This document shows, piece by piece, positions 1 to 7,044 of a stretch of 13,223 nucleotides of DNA. Every line of letters starts with the position of its first letter. Position 1 is the first letter of the stretch. The notes below the pieces were generated by a model. It searched no databases. It was not told the DNA's origin and saw only the letters and a list, made by a program, of their open reading frames with translations. Source of the stretch: Perkinsus olseni (lineage: Eukaryota > Perkinsozoa > Perkinsida > Perkinsidae). The stretch is taken from positions 1 through 13,223 of the forward strand of contig JABANP010000894.1 in assembly GCA_013115135.1 (NCBI GenBank), given 5' to 3'. The position numbers were made by a program, and so were the translations under genes.

Positions 1-493
1 TCACTGAGAGCATTTCTTGTCGAGGCTGAGGTAAGGTAGAGTTATGGTGACGGAGTCGATACCGATGAAATCAGAAACGACTGCCCCTAGACATACTCGA
101 ATTATTGAACAGTACGGAATATCTTCGGAATCATTCAATCATCACCCTATCCTCGAAGACTCTCTAGACTCCTAGCGCTCTGACATAGGTCTCTGTATCC
201 TTACACCGTGTCCTGGAGGTGATAGCATCACGGCAATACGAACGATGTCTGCCTGCAAGTCCTAAGTTGGTACTCGACGAGATCCCCTAGTCGAGCTGCT
301 CGGAACTGCTTCGACTCGAGCATGCATGCCCAGAGGGCGTGCCCTCGACGTGGCCCCCGTCCGAAGGCAATTGCTCGAGCGTGAAGTGACCAGCCGTTCC
401 GACGGAGCGCATCAAGTGCGAGCGGGTAGGTCGCTCTTGAAACGTCAAGGTGCCATTCGGTACTGATTCTTCTCTAAGTAATCCCTTGGACAC
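1..493 (-). pseudogene. Gene X, copy A: broken coding remnant, cut by the window edge
   Basis: I do not recognise this gene. On the minus strand the reading frame between about 165 and the window start matches the frame of copy B (2494-2847). Shared short peptides are VFE, RRYS, LFN and DFIGI followed by SVTITL. Copy A has an in-frame stop (TGA) just before FRRYS and a length change upstream. A second block (about 390-493) also keeps a shared frame with B (3020-3130), seen as PNG, T, E and RSH at matching spacing. Preserved amino acids amid diverged DNA imply the ancestor was translated. Copy A cannot now give a full product. No domain, signal peptide or membrane segment is visible. Confidence 0.45.
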
Positions 494-877
494 TACAGAA
501 GTGATGACTGTGTCGTCAATGCCTGTGTGTGTGTGAGTTTAAAAGTCCAACGCCTACAGTATGGCCAAACTCAGACCCTTGTTTCCGGGCCACGAGTTTG
601 TACAGAAAAATACAAAAGACGTTAGTAGACATTTTTGGGGGTCAATAACACACAGCGACTACAAAACCGTCCGGAAGTGGGAGCAGTTCACGTGGTTTGG
701 AGGTCGGAGGGGCACATGCTAGGATCCATGTATGTTGCAGGGGAAGGAAGAATGAAGGGAGTAGACTAACACGACACTCGCCGGGGACTTCTGAAAAAAT
801 ATTGAAGGGAAGAACGAGTCGGGCAGAGTCGGGTGACAACTATGACAGATGGAAAAAGGTAGTAGACCCGATCCCTG

Positions 878-1112
878 TTGCGTGCCTCAGTTGACTCTAA
901 CACGAAAGTGAAGGGAGGCGCCAAGAAAGCCTTGAGTATGCGTGCGACTGTGTAGGCAGCATAGCCAACGGCAAAGCAGCGCAACTGTAGAGACAACACT
1001 GAGGATACCATTCTCAGCCCTCAGCATCATTATACATAAGAAACATCAAAGAAGCAATACTTGATAGCTCAATCACTCATGAGCAAATAAAGGCTCCGTA
1101 TGACGTACCCTG
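878..1112. mobile_element. 235-bp insertion in unit A (absent from unit B)
   Basis: Unit B reads straight through from GATTCCCTG to CAGCAGCATC (near 4120), whereas unit A has 235 extra bases at this point. CCCTG lies at 873-877 and again at 1108-1112, which fits a 5-bp target duplication. The insert has no ORF, no terminal inverted repeat and no poly-A tail that I can see. A deletion in B between two CCCTG copies would look the same, so the insertion reading is an inference. Confidence 0.5.
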
Positions 1113-1147
1113 CGTCAGCAGCAGCATCAGAGCCATGACGGCTCGAG

Positions 1148-1605
1148 TTACTCTAGTGACGGAATTACTTTATCATAAGTGTCGACCTCCCCGCCAGACC
1201 TGGGAATGGTCAGGACACTATAATCTGGCTTGATGCGCATGCCAGTGAGGAAGCTTCTATCATAGATGCCATGAGAATCACGGATGAGAGCTAGACAACC
1301 GTTGTTGAGAGTAATCTTAATCAACCTTCCATCCTGGTTCGCAGTGTAACCACAAGCATAAGATGGCTCGGGCAGGCTTTGGGGTGATGCGCGGTGGAAG
1401 GTAGCAGTGCCACCCAAGGTCTTGTCAAATAATGCGCATACAACCGGAGTATTACCTTCCTTGTAGTAGGCTTCGGTGAATGGGTAGAGTCTCCTTCGAG
1501 TAGTATTATAGAGGTCCTTCTCCCCAGTATCGACACTATCGGTAGCAACACCACCCACGAGGGTGATGATGAGAGCAGCGGCACTGCAAGGCGAATGAAC
1601 ACCAT
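1148..1605 (-). pseudogene. Gene Y, copy A: secreted or membrane protein with a frameshift near its N-terminus
   Basis: The family is unrecognised. The minus-strand ATG at 1603-1605 starts MVFIRLAVPLL, a short hydrophobic leader, which then leaves frame. The rest of the protein (stop at 1148-1150) is open from about 1575 in the next frame, where LIITLVGGVA matches copy B. One missing base between about 1565 and 1585 explains the shift. The body has NTT, RRLYPF, FDKTLGG, RASPQSLP, PSYACGYTA, ITLNNGCL, IRDSHG and DYSVLT, all shared with copy B, and two conserved cysteines (in ACGY and NNGC). The leader and the N-x-T site suggest an extracellular domain. The C-terminus ends VDTYDKVIPSLE, longer than in B. 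A short unseen intron could also reconcile the frames, but no suitable GT-AG pair is visible there. Confidence 0.6.
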
Positions 1606-1610
1606 TTTAG

Positions 1611-2493
1611 ACCAACTCGCAGTGTCGAGTCGAAGATCTCGTCAGCAGATTTGCCAAGCCGACAACTTCTCATCATCACCCGGTTTCACTGTCTCGAACA
1701 ATCCACCGCATTCCCCAGCTCAACAACCCCGACGGCCGAAGCTGATTGACGGAGAAGTTGGAGGGTCCTCGAGTGGTGGCTGGTACTCGCTACCGATCCG
1801 AGGTGAATATGTGATACGCCAGCAGGCCTTACTTTAGTGGCCTCCGAAGCTCGGGCCTGGCGCGTGGCTCCGGTTGCCCGATGCGCCTTGTCTCCCATGC
1901 TCATACGCCTCCGACAATCGGCAGGGCCCACCGGGTGTACGGTACACCGTGTACCCCAGGCGGGTGAAAGATGTCGCTGTTGAGTACCGAATTGAATTTG
2001 CTGAATTCGGGAATTCGGCAAATTCCCCTCTCGACAGGATCGCCTGCGCCTCAGCCAAGGCTGACATGACGACGCTGTTTCCGAGTTGCGGACACCTCGA
2101 GACCATGATAGACTAATTAGACCATGACAGGTCCTCCATGATAGACCTGCGGCCAGGATTCCTGGCCCAGGAACTCTTGCCGATGTGCTCTTTTAGGGAC
2201 TCTCTGCAACGTTGACATGCAGTGCGATCAGGCGGTGTTCTCATTCTGCTGCCAGCGGCAGCCTGTCGCTGATATCAGCACGGCTAACAATTCGGGAGAC
2301 TCTTGAATGCTTTGTGATGAGGAAGTTTAAAACGGATTCGTAGTGAATACTGCATGTCAGGTGCAGAGGAGTGATGGCCGTGGTTGGTAGTGAGGCTCAT
2401 GGCCCTTCAGCAGAGCTCCTCGAGAACTGTACGAGAGTGATTTTACCAATGTCAATGGTGAGGAGTGATGCCGAGGATCGCGACTGTGGCCCC
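1611..2493. other. Spacer between the duplication units; no gene recognised
   Basis: Several overlapping open frames exist on both strands (for example 1834-2106 minus and 1874-2116 plus), but none shows recognisable residues or a paralogue in the window, and they mirror one another. The stretch holds a strong hairpin (1994-2025), a small palindrome GGTGTAC-G-GTACACC (1934-1948) whose 13-nt core recurs at 8217-8229 inside a 15-bp array, and GCTGCC-AGC-GGCAGC near 2250. Confidence 0.5.
1994..2025. repeat. 15-bp inverted repeat (hairpin)
   Basis: GAATTTGCTGAATTC and GAATTCGGCAAATTC are inverted copies separated by GG, with one T-G wobble. It is AT-rich compared with its surroundings. Function is unknown. 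Confidence 0.8.
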
Positions 2494-2847
2494 TCAGGCC
2501 GCTGACTCCCTGAATGCTTCCATAGCTGGCGGTGTGCTGCTGTATGACATCGCTCTACGGCTCCAGGAGGAAGAAGGCCTCGGCCAATAGCATGTTTCTG
2601 ATAAGTTGCTGGGTTGAGTTGTTAGTCGGTTTTGATCGCTGAAAGTATTTCTTGTCGAGCCGACCGAGGCAAGCGTTATAGTGACGGAGTTGATACCGAT
2701 GAAGTCAGGAGACTTAAAAAGTGTTGAACTGTTGCCCATCCACATAATGGAATAATTGAACAGCCTGGAGTACCTTCGGAGTTCCTCAGTGATCACCCGA
2801 CGTTCGAAGACTCCCTCATCAGCGCTCTGAGATAGGTCGCTGTATCC
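2494..2847 (-). pseudogene. Gene X, copy B: open 117-codon segment
   Basis: The minus-strand frame is open from after a TAA at 2848-2850 to a stop at 2494-2496. It has no ATG near its start, so it is an exon or a fragment rather than a complete gene. It reads through VFERRVITEELRRYSRLFN and DFIGINSVTITL, which copy A shares in the same frame (1-165). Further upstream, at about 3020-3130, another block keeps frame with copy A but ends in a TAA after RSH. No known domain is recognised. The preserved amino acids in A and B argue that the parent was coding. Whether B is still expressed, for example as a spliced exon, cannot be told here. Confidence 0.4.
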
Positions 2848-3005
2848 TTACACCGTGTACTGCACGTGATACGAACGCTGTCAGCATGTCCATACTCGGA
2901 TTTTTACGAGAGCCTTAGCCGAGCATGCGAGCCCTCTGCCGAGCAAACTAAACCCCACTTCGGGCGCTCTTCACTGCGGCCACGTAACGAGGCCCATGTC
3001 TAAAG

Positions 3006-3220
3006 GCAATTGCTTGGACTCGAGATGACAAGCTGTTCCGACGGAATTAGTGCGAGCGGCTCGGCAGAGTCTCGTAAGCCGTCATGATGCCATTCGGTAG
3101 TAATTGCCCTCTAGAGAATACCTTGGTGTTGTGCACTACAGAAGCGATGACTGTGTGGTCGATGCTCCAGTAATTATCTCACTACAGTCACGTTCTGGTC
3201 TGCATTGCCAAGCTCAGGCC
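3006..3220. repeat. Source copy of an exact 215-bp duplication
   Basis: Identical base for base to 7429-7643 in the same orientation (offset 4423). Unit A aligns with B on both sides of this block, so this is the native location and the copy at 7429 is derived. A and B are clearly diverged across the same block, while B and the 7429 copy show no difference. The second duplication is therefore much younger, or was refreshed by gene conversion. Confidence 0.95.
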
Positions 3221-3512
3221 CCAGTTTTCGGGCCGGGGGTTTGAGGTATGGTCAAACCCCTTCATGGGACTCCTTAGTGTGGGAACACAATCGTTATGTC
3301 ACCTGCCGCTAGCTGTACTTGTGTCTACTGTATATATAAAGATCGGGCTTCTGTCAGTATCACTTGGGTCAGGTTGGGGTCGATAACAGAGAGCGATTAC
3401 AAAACCCCAGTAAGAAGCCGTCCGGAAGAGGGAGCAGTCCACGAGGGCTGGAGGCCCGAGGGAGACCTTCTGAGGCTTTTGCGTGTTGTAGAGGAAGGAA
3501 GAATGAGGAGTA

Positions 3513-3979
3513 CCGTTTAGGTACGGAAGGTGAAATAGCAGCGCACAGGAGATGATGTTGTCGTTTCGGGCGAGCGCGAAAGCTCTTGTGTTCCTTGGCT
3601 GTAGAGGCTAAGTTGATTCAATATGGGATAAGGCTGAAAGGGGAGGACATGTGACCGGGGTACGTCAGTGCGTCACGTTATCAGTTGTGAGGTTGTCCCT
3701 CAACTTTCTTTCCCTTCCCAACCCGCCCGTGCAGGAGAGGCCTAGCATATGCTTATGTTGCGATGGGAGAAATCGCATCATTCGTCTGCTATGCAGGCCT
3801 GGGCAATCGGGATATGCATGATTCGTAATCAGAGATGGTGTGCTGGTAGAGCATGTCGCGTCTAACCAGAGCGCCCAGGTTCGATTCTGGGCCGGATCTA
3901 TATATGAATATCTACGCATTACTGCTATCCCGATTACCCCCCTCTCCCAATCTCCTGTGCACAGGCGGCTTCACGAAGA
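3513..3979. mobile_element. 467-bp insertion in unit B with a tRNA-like segment
   Basis: Unit A runs GAAGGAAGAATGAAGGGAG straight into TAGACTAAC. In B the same junction is split, with GAGTA at 3508-3512 and again at 3980-3984, consistent with a 5-bp target duplication. The insert holds a tRNA-like B-box region (3833-3897) and a 10-bp inverted repeat, AATCGGGATA at 3805-3814 with its complement at 3926-3935. There is no coding frame and no obvious poly-A or simple-repeat tail. A SINE-like or MITE-like element is possible. Confidence 0.55.
3833..3897 (+). other. tRNA-like sequence (Pol III A-box/B-box type)
   Basis: A D-arm-like GCTGGTAGAGC is followed 28 nt later by the B-box-like GGTTCGATTC inside a perfect 6-bp stem (GCCCAG and CTGGGC). 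The anticodon arm does not pair properly, so this is not a working tRNA. It resembles the head of a tRNA-derived SINE. No T-run follows closely. Confidence 0.5.
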
Positions 3980-4613
3980 GAGTAGACTAACGCCACACTC
4001 GGCGGGCACTGCGGAAAAGAGAATAATGAAGGGAGAAATAACAGTCGGGCAGAATCGGGTGATAGCTACGACAGCTGGGAGAAAGTAATAGATCGGGTCA
4101 AATTAGACCCGATTCCCTGCAGCAGCATCGAGCCGTCGGATCGAGTTACTGAAGTGAACTTCACTTCAGCTTAGTGAAGCCCTTGGGTGCATCATCTGCC
4201 ATGATATTATCAATTTTTATTATAAGTGTCGACCTTACCACCGGTCTTGGGAACGGTCAGGACACTATAATCTGTCCTGATGCCGCATCAGGCGTCGTAT
4301 TTTCATTGAGTGGGCTATTGGGCCGCCCGGCAAGTCGTGCTTCGGGCCCAGCTCCCGCTGGGAGCCGGCCGTCGGGCAAAACTCGGGCTGCATGAGTGAC
4401 GATGTAATCGCGTTATATCGTGGATATTCGAAACTTTTTGTTCCTCTGGCTCACCCGACACCCTTCAAGTCTTGGAAGCATCCCCAGCCTACATTGCCCT
4501 TAACGGCCTGACCGATTGCTAACGGCAATTGAGGCCCCGGCTGCTGTCAAATCAGTAAAAGAATACGGATAACCAGAGAAAAAAGTACGTACGAATGGAT
4601 GAAGACCTGAACC

Positions 4614-4877
4614 TTATGATGAGCTCTGACCGCCAGTGGAGACTATGCCAGAGGCGCTGGAGACAGCACACATGCCACTCCGACCGCTACGGGAGAGAAT
4701 AAGCTCATCGACAAGGCTACTCATGTCAAGGTCATCGCAAAATGAACGATTCAACGAACAAATACCATAGGCGTTGAGCGCACCCTGCTGAAGGGCACTC
4801 CGGAGTCTAGCCTTGATCTGAACAAGCCCGGAAGTATTTGAGATGGGTCGATAGGGAAATCTCCATTCGGAAGTTTG
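4614..4877 (-). pseudogene. Exon-like open frame carried by the insertion
   Basis: On the minus strand, CATTGTCTTTAG (ending at 4878) looks like a pyrimidine-rich splice acceptor. Directly after it an 87-residue frame runs to a TAA at 4614-4616. It contains IKARLRSALQQGALNAYGIC, SFCDDLDMSSLVDELILSR and SGRSGMCAVSSASGIV, a composition typical of real protein, with three cysteines. I do not recognise the family. It overlaps the chimeric tail of gene Y-B in another frame. It may be a host exon captured by the element, or the element's own gene remnant. Confidence 0.35.
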
Positions 4878-4918
4878 CTAAAGACAATGGACACTAGGCC
4901 GTGTAGACTTGCCGGTTG

Positions 4919-5075
4919 ACACCGGGTAGCTCGCTGGGCCGACCGGCAAATGCCGGGTAGTGCCGGGCCCTCTTCCGGGCCGCCCGGCTGGCGCCGGGTA
5001 GCGCCGGGCGCTACACCGGGCCGCCCGGCAAATGCCGGGCTGCCGGGCGGGATACGACGGATATGCCGGGCATGC
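4919..5075. repeat. GC-rich CCGGGC repeat block
   Basis: Repeated GCCGGG and CCCGGC words form many overlapping hairpins, for example GCCCGGC-AAAT-GCCGGGC. The 12-mer GGGCCGCCCGGC or a one-base variant starts at 4936, 4977 and 5018, with another at 4320 near the far end of the same insert. The higher GC sets it apart from its surroundings. Confidence 0.75.
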
Positions 5076-5560
5076 TGCGCATCAGTGATGCGCAGGCCAG
5101 TGAGAAGAGTTTTGTCATAGCTGCCATGAGAATCACGGATGGAAGGTAGACAACCGTTGTTGAGAGTAATCCCAATCAACCTTCCACCCCGCTTCGCAGT
5201 GTAACCACACGCGTAAGATGGATTGGGCAGGCTTTGGGGTGATGCGCGGTAGAAGGTAACAATGCCACCCAAGGTCTTGTCAAAATGTACGCCTATAACC
5301 GGAATATCATCTCTGTTGTAGTAGCCTTCGTCGAACGGGTAGAGTCTCCTTCCAGTAGTATTTGAGGGGTCCTTCTGCGGAGTATCGATAATACCGCTAG
5401 CAACACCACCCACGAGGGTGATGATGATTATGAGGAGCAGTGCTGCTGTCAGCAGCACTGCCACAGTGGCCTGGCGCGTGATTCGGGGGACCCGTCGTCG
5501 GGTTTCTTTGAATCCAAGAGAGACCTGTTGCCAGAAACGTAAGAATATCCCAATAACATT

Positions 5561-5735
5561 TCATCATGGAACTTTTATAGTGAGGTAAATCCCAGAAGAT
5601 TTAATCGATGGCGAAACCGGATGATGCGCGATTCATGCAAATTGCATAAAGGCGAGCGAGATATGAACCGTAAGGCGAGCGAGAGAGACACATCACAACA
5701 CAGATCAAGTGGATTGAGTATTATTATGCCAAGGA
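5561..5735 (-). promoter_or_regulatory. Possible 5' region of gene Y-B
   Basis: Read on the minus strand, it holds TATAAAAG (5572-5579), immediately followed by TTCC and two ATGs (5567 and 5564) that are not in frame with gene Y. Further upstream lie two copies of a CTCGCTCGCCTT word. The longer copy (5673-5690) is identical over 18 bp to 13087-13104. No unit A counterpart extends this far, so conservation cannot be judged. Confidence 0.25.
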
Positions 5736-5748
5736 CTTTTTGATGGGT

Positions 5749-6005
5749 GTACCGCGATTCGTCCATGATCGATTGACCCACTGCAGCTTCGATCCAAGAT
5801 TGTTTCGTACAAATTGCGGTTCATTCATGATCTTTTCGTACACCGAAAAATTGTATGTTTCGGTCACGATTTTTTCATCCATAACCGGTTTCGTACACGA
5901 TTATTTCGTCCATGGGCGGTTGATCCAAAGATATGCTCGTTGTGATCTATTCGGCCACGATCTTTTCGAAAAAAATTCATTCGTCCAATAGTGGTTCGTA
6001 CATAT
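5749..6005 (+). repeat. 15-bp tandem repeat array, left arm of element 1
   Basis: The unit is close to TTTCGTCCATGATTG. Clear units include TTCGTCCATGATCGA, TTTCGTACACGATTA and TTTCGTCCATGGGCG. Copies are degenerate but keep the 15-bp spacing, so translation gives five-residue periods such as FVHDY-FVHGR. The reverse complement of this array forms the right arm. Confidence 0.75.
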
Positions 6006-6035
6006 GGAACTGACGACACGCAAATGTTTATCGAA

Positions 6036-6110
6036 GGAAATGAACCCACGACCTCGGGACTACCAGCTTGAGCTGCTAACCTACTCACCTGTATGACTTC
6101 TCTTGATTTC
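6036..6110 (-). other. tRNA-like sequence, minus strand, resembling tRNA-Leu(CAA)
   Basis: Read on the minus strand, a D-arm-like GGTGAGTAGGTTAG is followed by CAGCT-CA-AGCTG, a CAA-containing stem-loop. A long variable-arm-like TAGTCCCGAGGTC and a degraded B box GGTTCATTTCC come next. The order matches a class II tRNA, but several invariant bases are lost. It is a relic or SINE head in the core of element 1. Confidence 0.45.
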
Positions 6111-6284
6111 CGACAAAGTACCGCCCATGCGATACCCAACTATTCAACTTGGCTCCATTCATGTTTGGAGCCTCTAGGCACTGGGATCATCACAGAGACA
6201 ACCTGATGCGGGGGAGTGCTAAATCGTCACCACTGGTGACTCACCAGTAGAGGCGGCGGTGAGATTCTTAGGTCATAGTAGGTG

Positions 6285-6407
6285 ATGGTGATAGCGGAAT
6301 TGGTAGAGCTCCCGGCTTACATGACGATGGTCCCAGGTTCTAATCGGGGTAAGGGTAGATGGTAATAGTGGAGCCCGCGGCGCAGTTGCTGAGGCAGCAT
6401 ACTTTTT
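6285..6407 (+). ncRNA. Candidate Pol III transcript in element 1 (tRNA-like promoter to T-run)
   Basis: TAGCGGAATTGG (6292-6303) resembles an A box. GGTTCTAATC (6336-6345) is a B box with one substitution at the usual G. The intervening CCCGGCTTACATG resembles a tRNA-Val(UAC) anticodon region with a broken stem. TTTTT at 6403-6407, about 60 nt downstream, would be a Pol III stop and coincides with the left base of the palindrome. Element 2 has the same order of parts. Transcription is inferred, not shown. Confidence 0.4.
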
Positions 6408-6446
6408 AGACATCTGTGACGCCGCGGCGTCACATATGTCTAAAAG
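6402..6446. terminator. Palindrome with T-run and A-run ends, element 1
   Basis: The arms 6402-6423 and 6426-6446 are inverted copies over about 21 bp around a GC centre, with one extra T and one mismatch. The left arm begins CTTTTT and the right arm ends TAAAAG, so each strand meets a run of T. It lies directly before the right repeat arm, as in element 2. Confidence 0.5.
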
Positions 6447-6454
6447 TAGCGTGG

Positions 6455-6700
6455 ATGAAACTCACATGTACGAAAGGCTTGTACGAAAAGCCCTGGAAGA
6501 AAGAAGCGGAGTTAGAGCATGATTGGACGAAACGGCGTGGATGAAAGAATCATGTACTCAAGAACCGTGGACGAAAGAGGTGTGTATGAATGAGGATGTA
6601 CGGAAGTAACATGGACGAAACAAGCAGGATGAACCCTACCATGGACGAAACAATCGTGGACGAAACCTGCAATGTATGAAACAGCAATGTATGAATGAAG
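6455..6700 (-). repeat. 15-bp tandem repeat array, right arm of element 1
   Basis: On the + strand the units read TGGACGAAACAAGCA, TGGACGAAACAATCG, TGGACGAAACCTGCA, GTGGACGAAAGAGGT and ATGTATGAAACAGCA, each 15 bp. This is the reverse complement of the left-arm unit. The minus strand translates to the same FVHDC-FVHGR type periods as the left arm on the plus strand. Confidence 0.75.
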
Positions 6701-6718
6701 GTTCCCAGCTTTTTGATG

Positions 6719-7044
6719 CGAGGCGTATGTATCGCCAAGGACTCCGAGTAGTGGGAGCTGCCAGCTCCGAGCTGGCATGTCGTTCAAAGTATCGTGGAAG
6801 TCGTGGCAACCTATATGTATCTACTGCACCTCGGGTAGTGGCATACCTAAGCACTCCGAGGGCGCGAAGAATATGCGTCGTCACATCCATGCGCCCGAGC
6901 ATTTTCGTAATAAACCGTTTGGCGATGGTCGCACTTGAGTACGGATTGGTTTTCTTCTCTCTGTTGGGTTTGTATTTTGAAGTGGGGTTATGTCTTTGGG
7001 CCTAAGACTTTGGTGAGCTGGGATTATAGTTTTGCTTGTGTTGT
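6719..7044. other. Spacer; no gene recognised
   Basis: It contains a short inverted repeat, GCCAGCTC-C-GAGCTGGC (6760-6776), and an open plus frame (to 7005) with no recognisable residues. The sequence just before 7045 could be the upstream region of the zinc-finger-like gene. Confidence 0.5.

Larger units (their letters stand above)
1..1610. repeat. Unit A of an old tandem duplication (left copy)
   Basis: This stretch is collinear with 2638-5480. Landmarks appear in the same order in both: the segment with TTTCTTGTCGAG (near 12 and 2648), CTGTATCCTTACACCGTGT (near 195 and 2842), GGCAATTGCT (368 and 3005), TGCCATTCGGTA (451 and 3090), CCGTCCGGAAG (667 and 3419), GAGTAGACTAAC (758 and 3980) and gene Y. 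Identity varies from strong to patchy, so the duplication is not recent. The window begins inside the unit, so its left end is unseen. Relative to B it has one extra 235-bp block (878-1112) and lacks the two insertions of B. Confidence 0.8.
4284..5085. mobile_element. 802-bp insertion within gene Y-B, flanked by TGATGC
   Basis: Paralogue comparison places both borders. Unit A reads CTTGATGCGCATGCCAG without a break. B has TGATGC at 4278-4283 and at 5086-5091, with the insert between. Both ends contain GTCGTAT in inverted orientation (4293-4299 and 5053-5059), and GGGCCGCCCGGC-type blocks lie near both ends, but no long perfect terminal inverted repeat is present. The insert carries an exon-like minus-strand frame (4614-4877) and a GC-rich repeat block (4919-5075). 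No transposase is seen, so it is non-autonomous if it is a transposon. The superfamily is unknown. Confidence 0.65.
2638..5480. repeat. Unit B of the old tandem duplication (right copy)
   Basis: Collinear with unit A (1-1610), but lengthened by two clear insertions: 3513-3979 and 4284-5085. With these and the A-only block removed, the two units have similar lengths. Homology begins near 2640, opposite the first bases of the window, so the true left border may lie further left in both units. Confidence 0.8.
4210..5560 (-). pseudogene. Gene Y, copy B: type II membrane-like protein split by an 802-bp insertion
   Basis: The minus-strand frame is open from below a TGA at 5561-5563. The N-terminal part is basic (KETRRRVPRITRQ), followed by about 22 hydrophobic residues (TVAVLLTAALLLIIIITLV), which suggests a signal anchor. 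The body (about 5092-5420) carries NTTGRRLYPF, FDKTLGG, RASPQSLP, PSYACGYTA and ITLNNGCL, matching copy A. After GLRI the frame enters the insertion and runs to a stop at 4751-4753, giving a chimeric tail. The original C-terminus survives at 4210-4283, reading DYSVLTVPKTGGKVDTYNKN and then TGA, exactly where copy A predicts it. No in-frame ATG precedes the membrane segment. GTG codons at 5464 and nearby are the only start-like codons, so the true 5' end is lost or lies in another exon. Confidence 0.65.
5745..6706. mobile_element. Foldback-type element 1 with 15-bp-repeat arms
   Basis: Opposed arrays of a degenerate 15-bp repeat (5749-6005 and 6455-6700) form the arms around a core of about 450 bp. 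The core has tRNA-like sequences and a palindrome. The left end reads GGGTGTACC and the right end reads GGTTCCC, so both termini are GGG on their own strand. CTTTTTGAT stands at 5736-5744 directly before the left end and at 6709-6717, two bases after the right end, consistent with a 9-11 bp target duplication that has drifted. A second 10-bp direct match, GCCAAGGACT, sits just outside (5728 and 6734). Termini and duplication length fit Mutator-like or hAT-like transposons, but no transposase is present. Confidence 0.6.

Noticed and set aside
1686..2116. Overlapping frames on both strands in the spacer
   Set aside because: They mirror each other, lack paralogues in the window, and span hairpin sequence.
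3331..3341. TATATATAAAG as a promoter
   Set aside because: Not conserved at the matching place in unit A, and no coding start follows it on the plus strand.
5462..5464. GTG as the real start of gene Y-B
   Set aside because: The frame stays open for more than 30 codons upstream with a basic stretch suited to a membrane anchor, and a eukaryotic gene would need ATG. Better read as a missing 5' exon or lost start.
5728..6743. GCCAAGGACT direct repeats as the target duplication of element 1
   Set aside because: They leave non-matching ends, whereas CTTTTTGAT directly borders the GGG terminus. The match is still unexplained.
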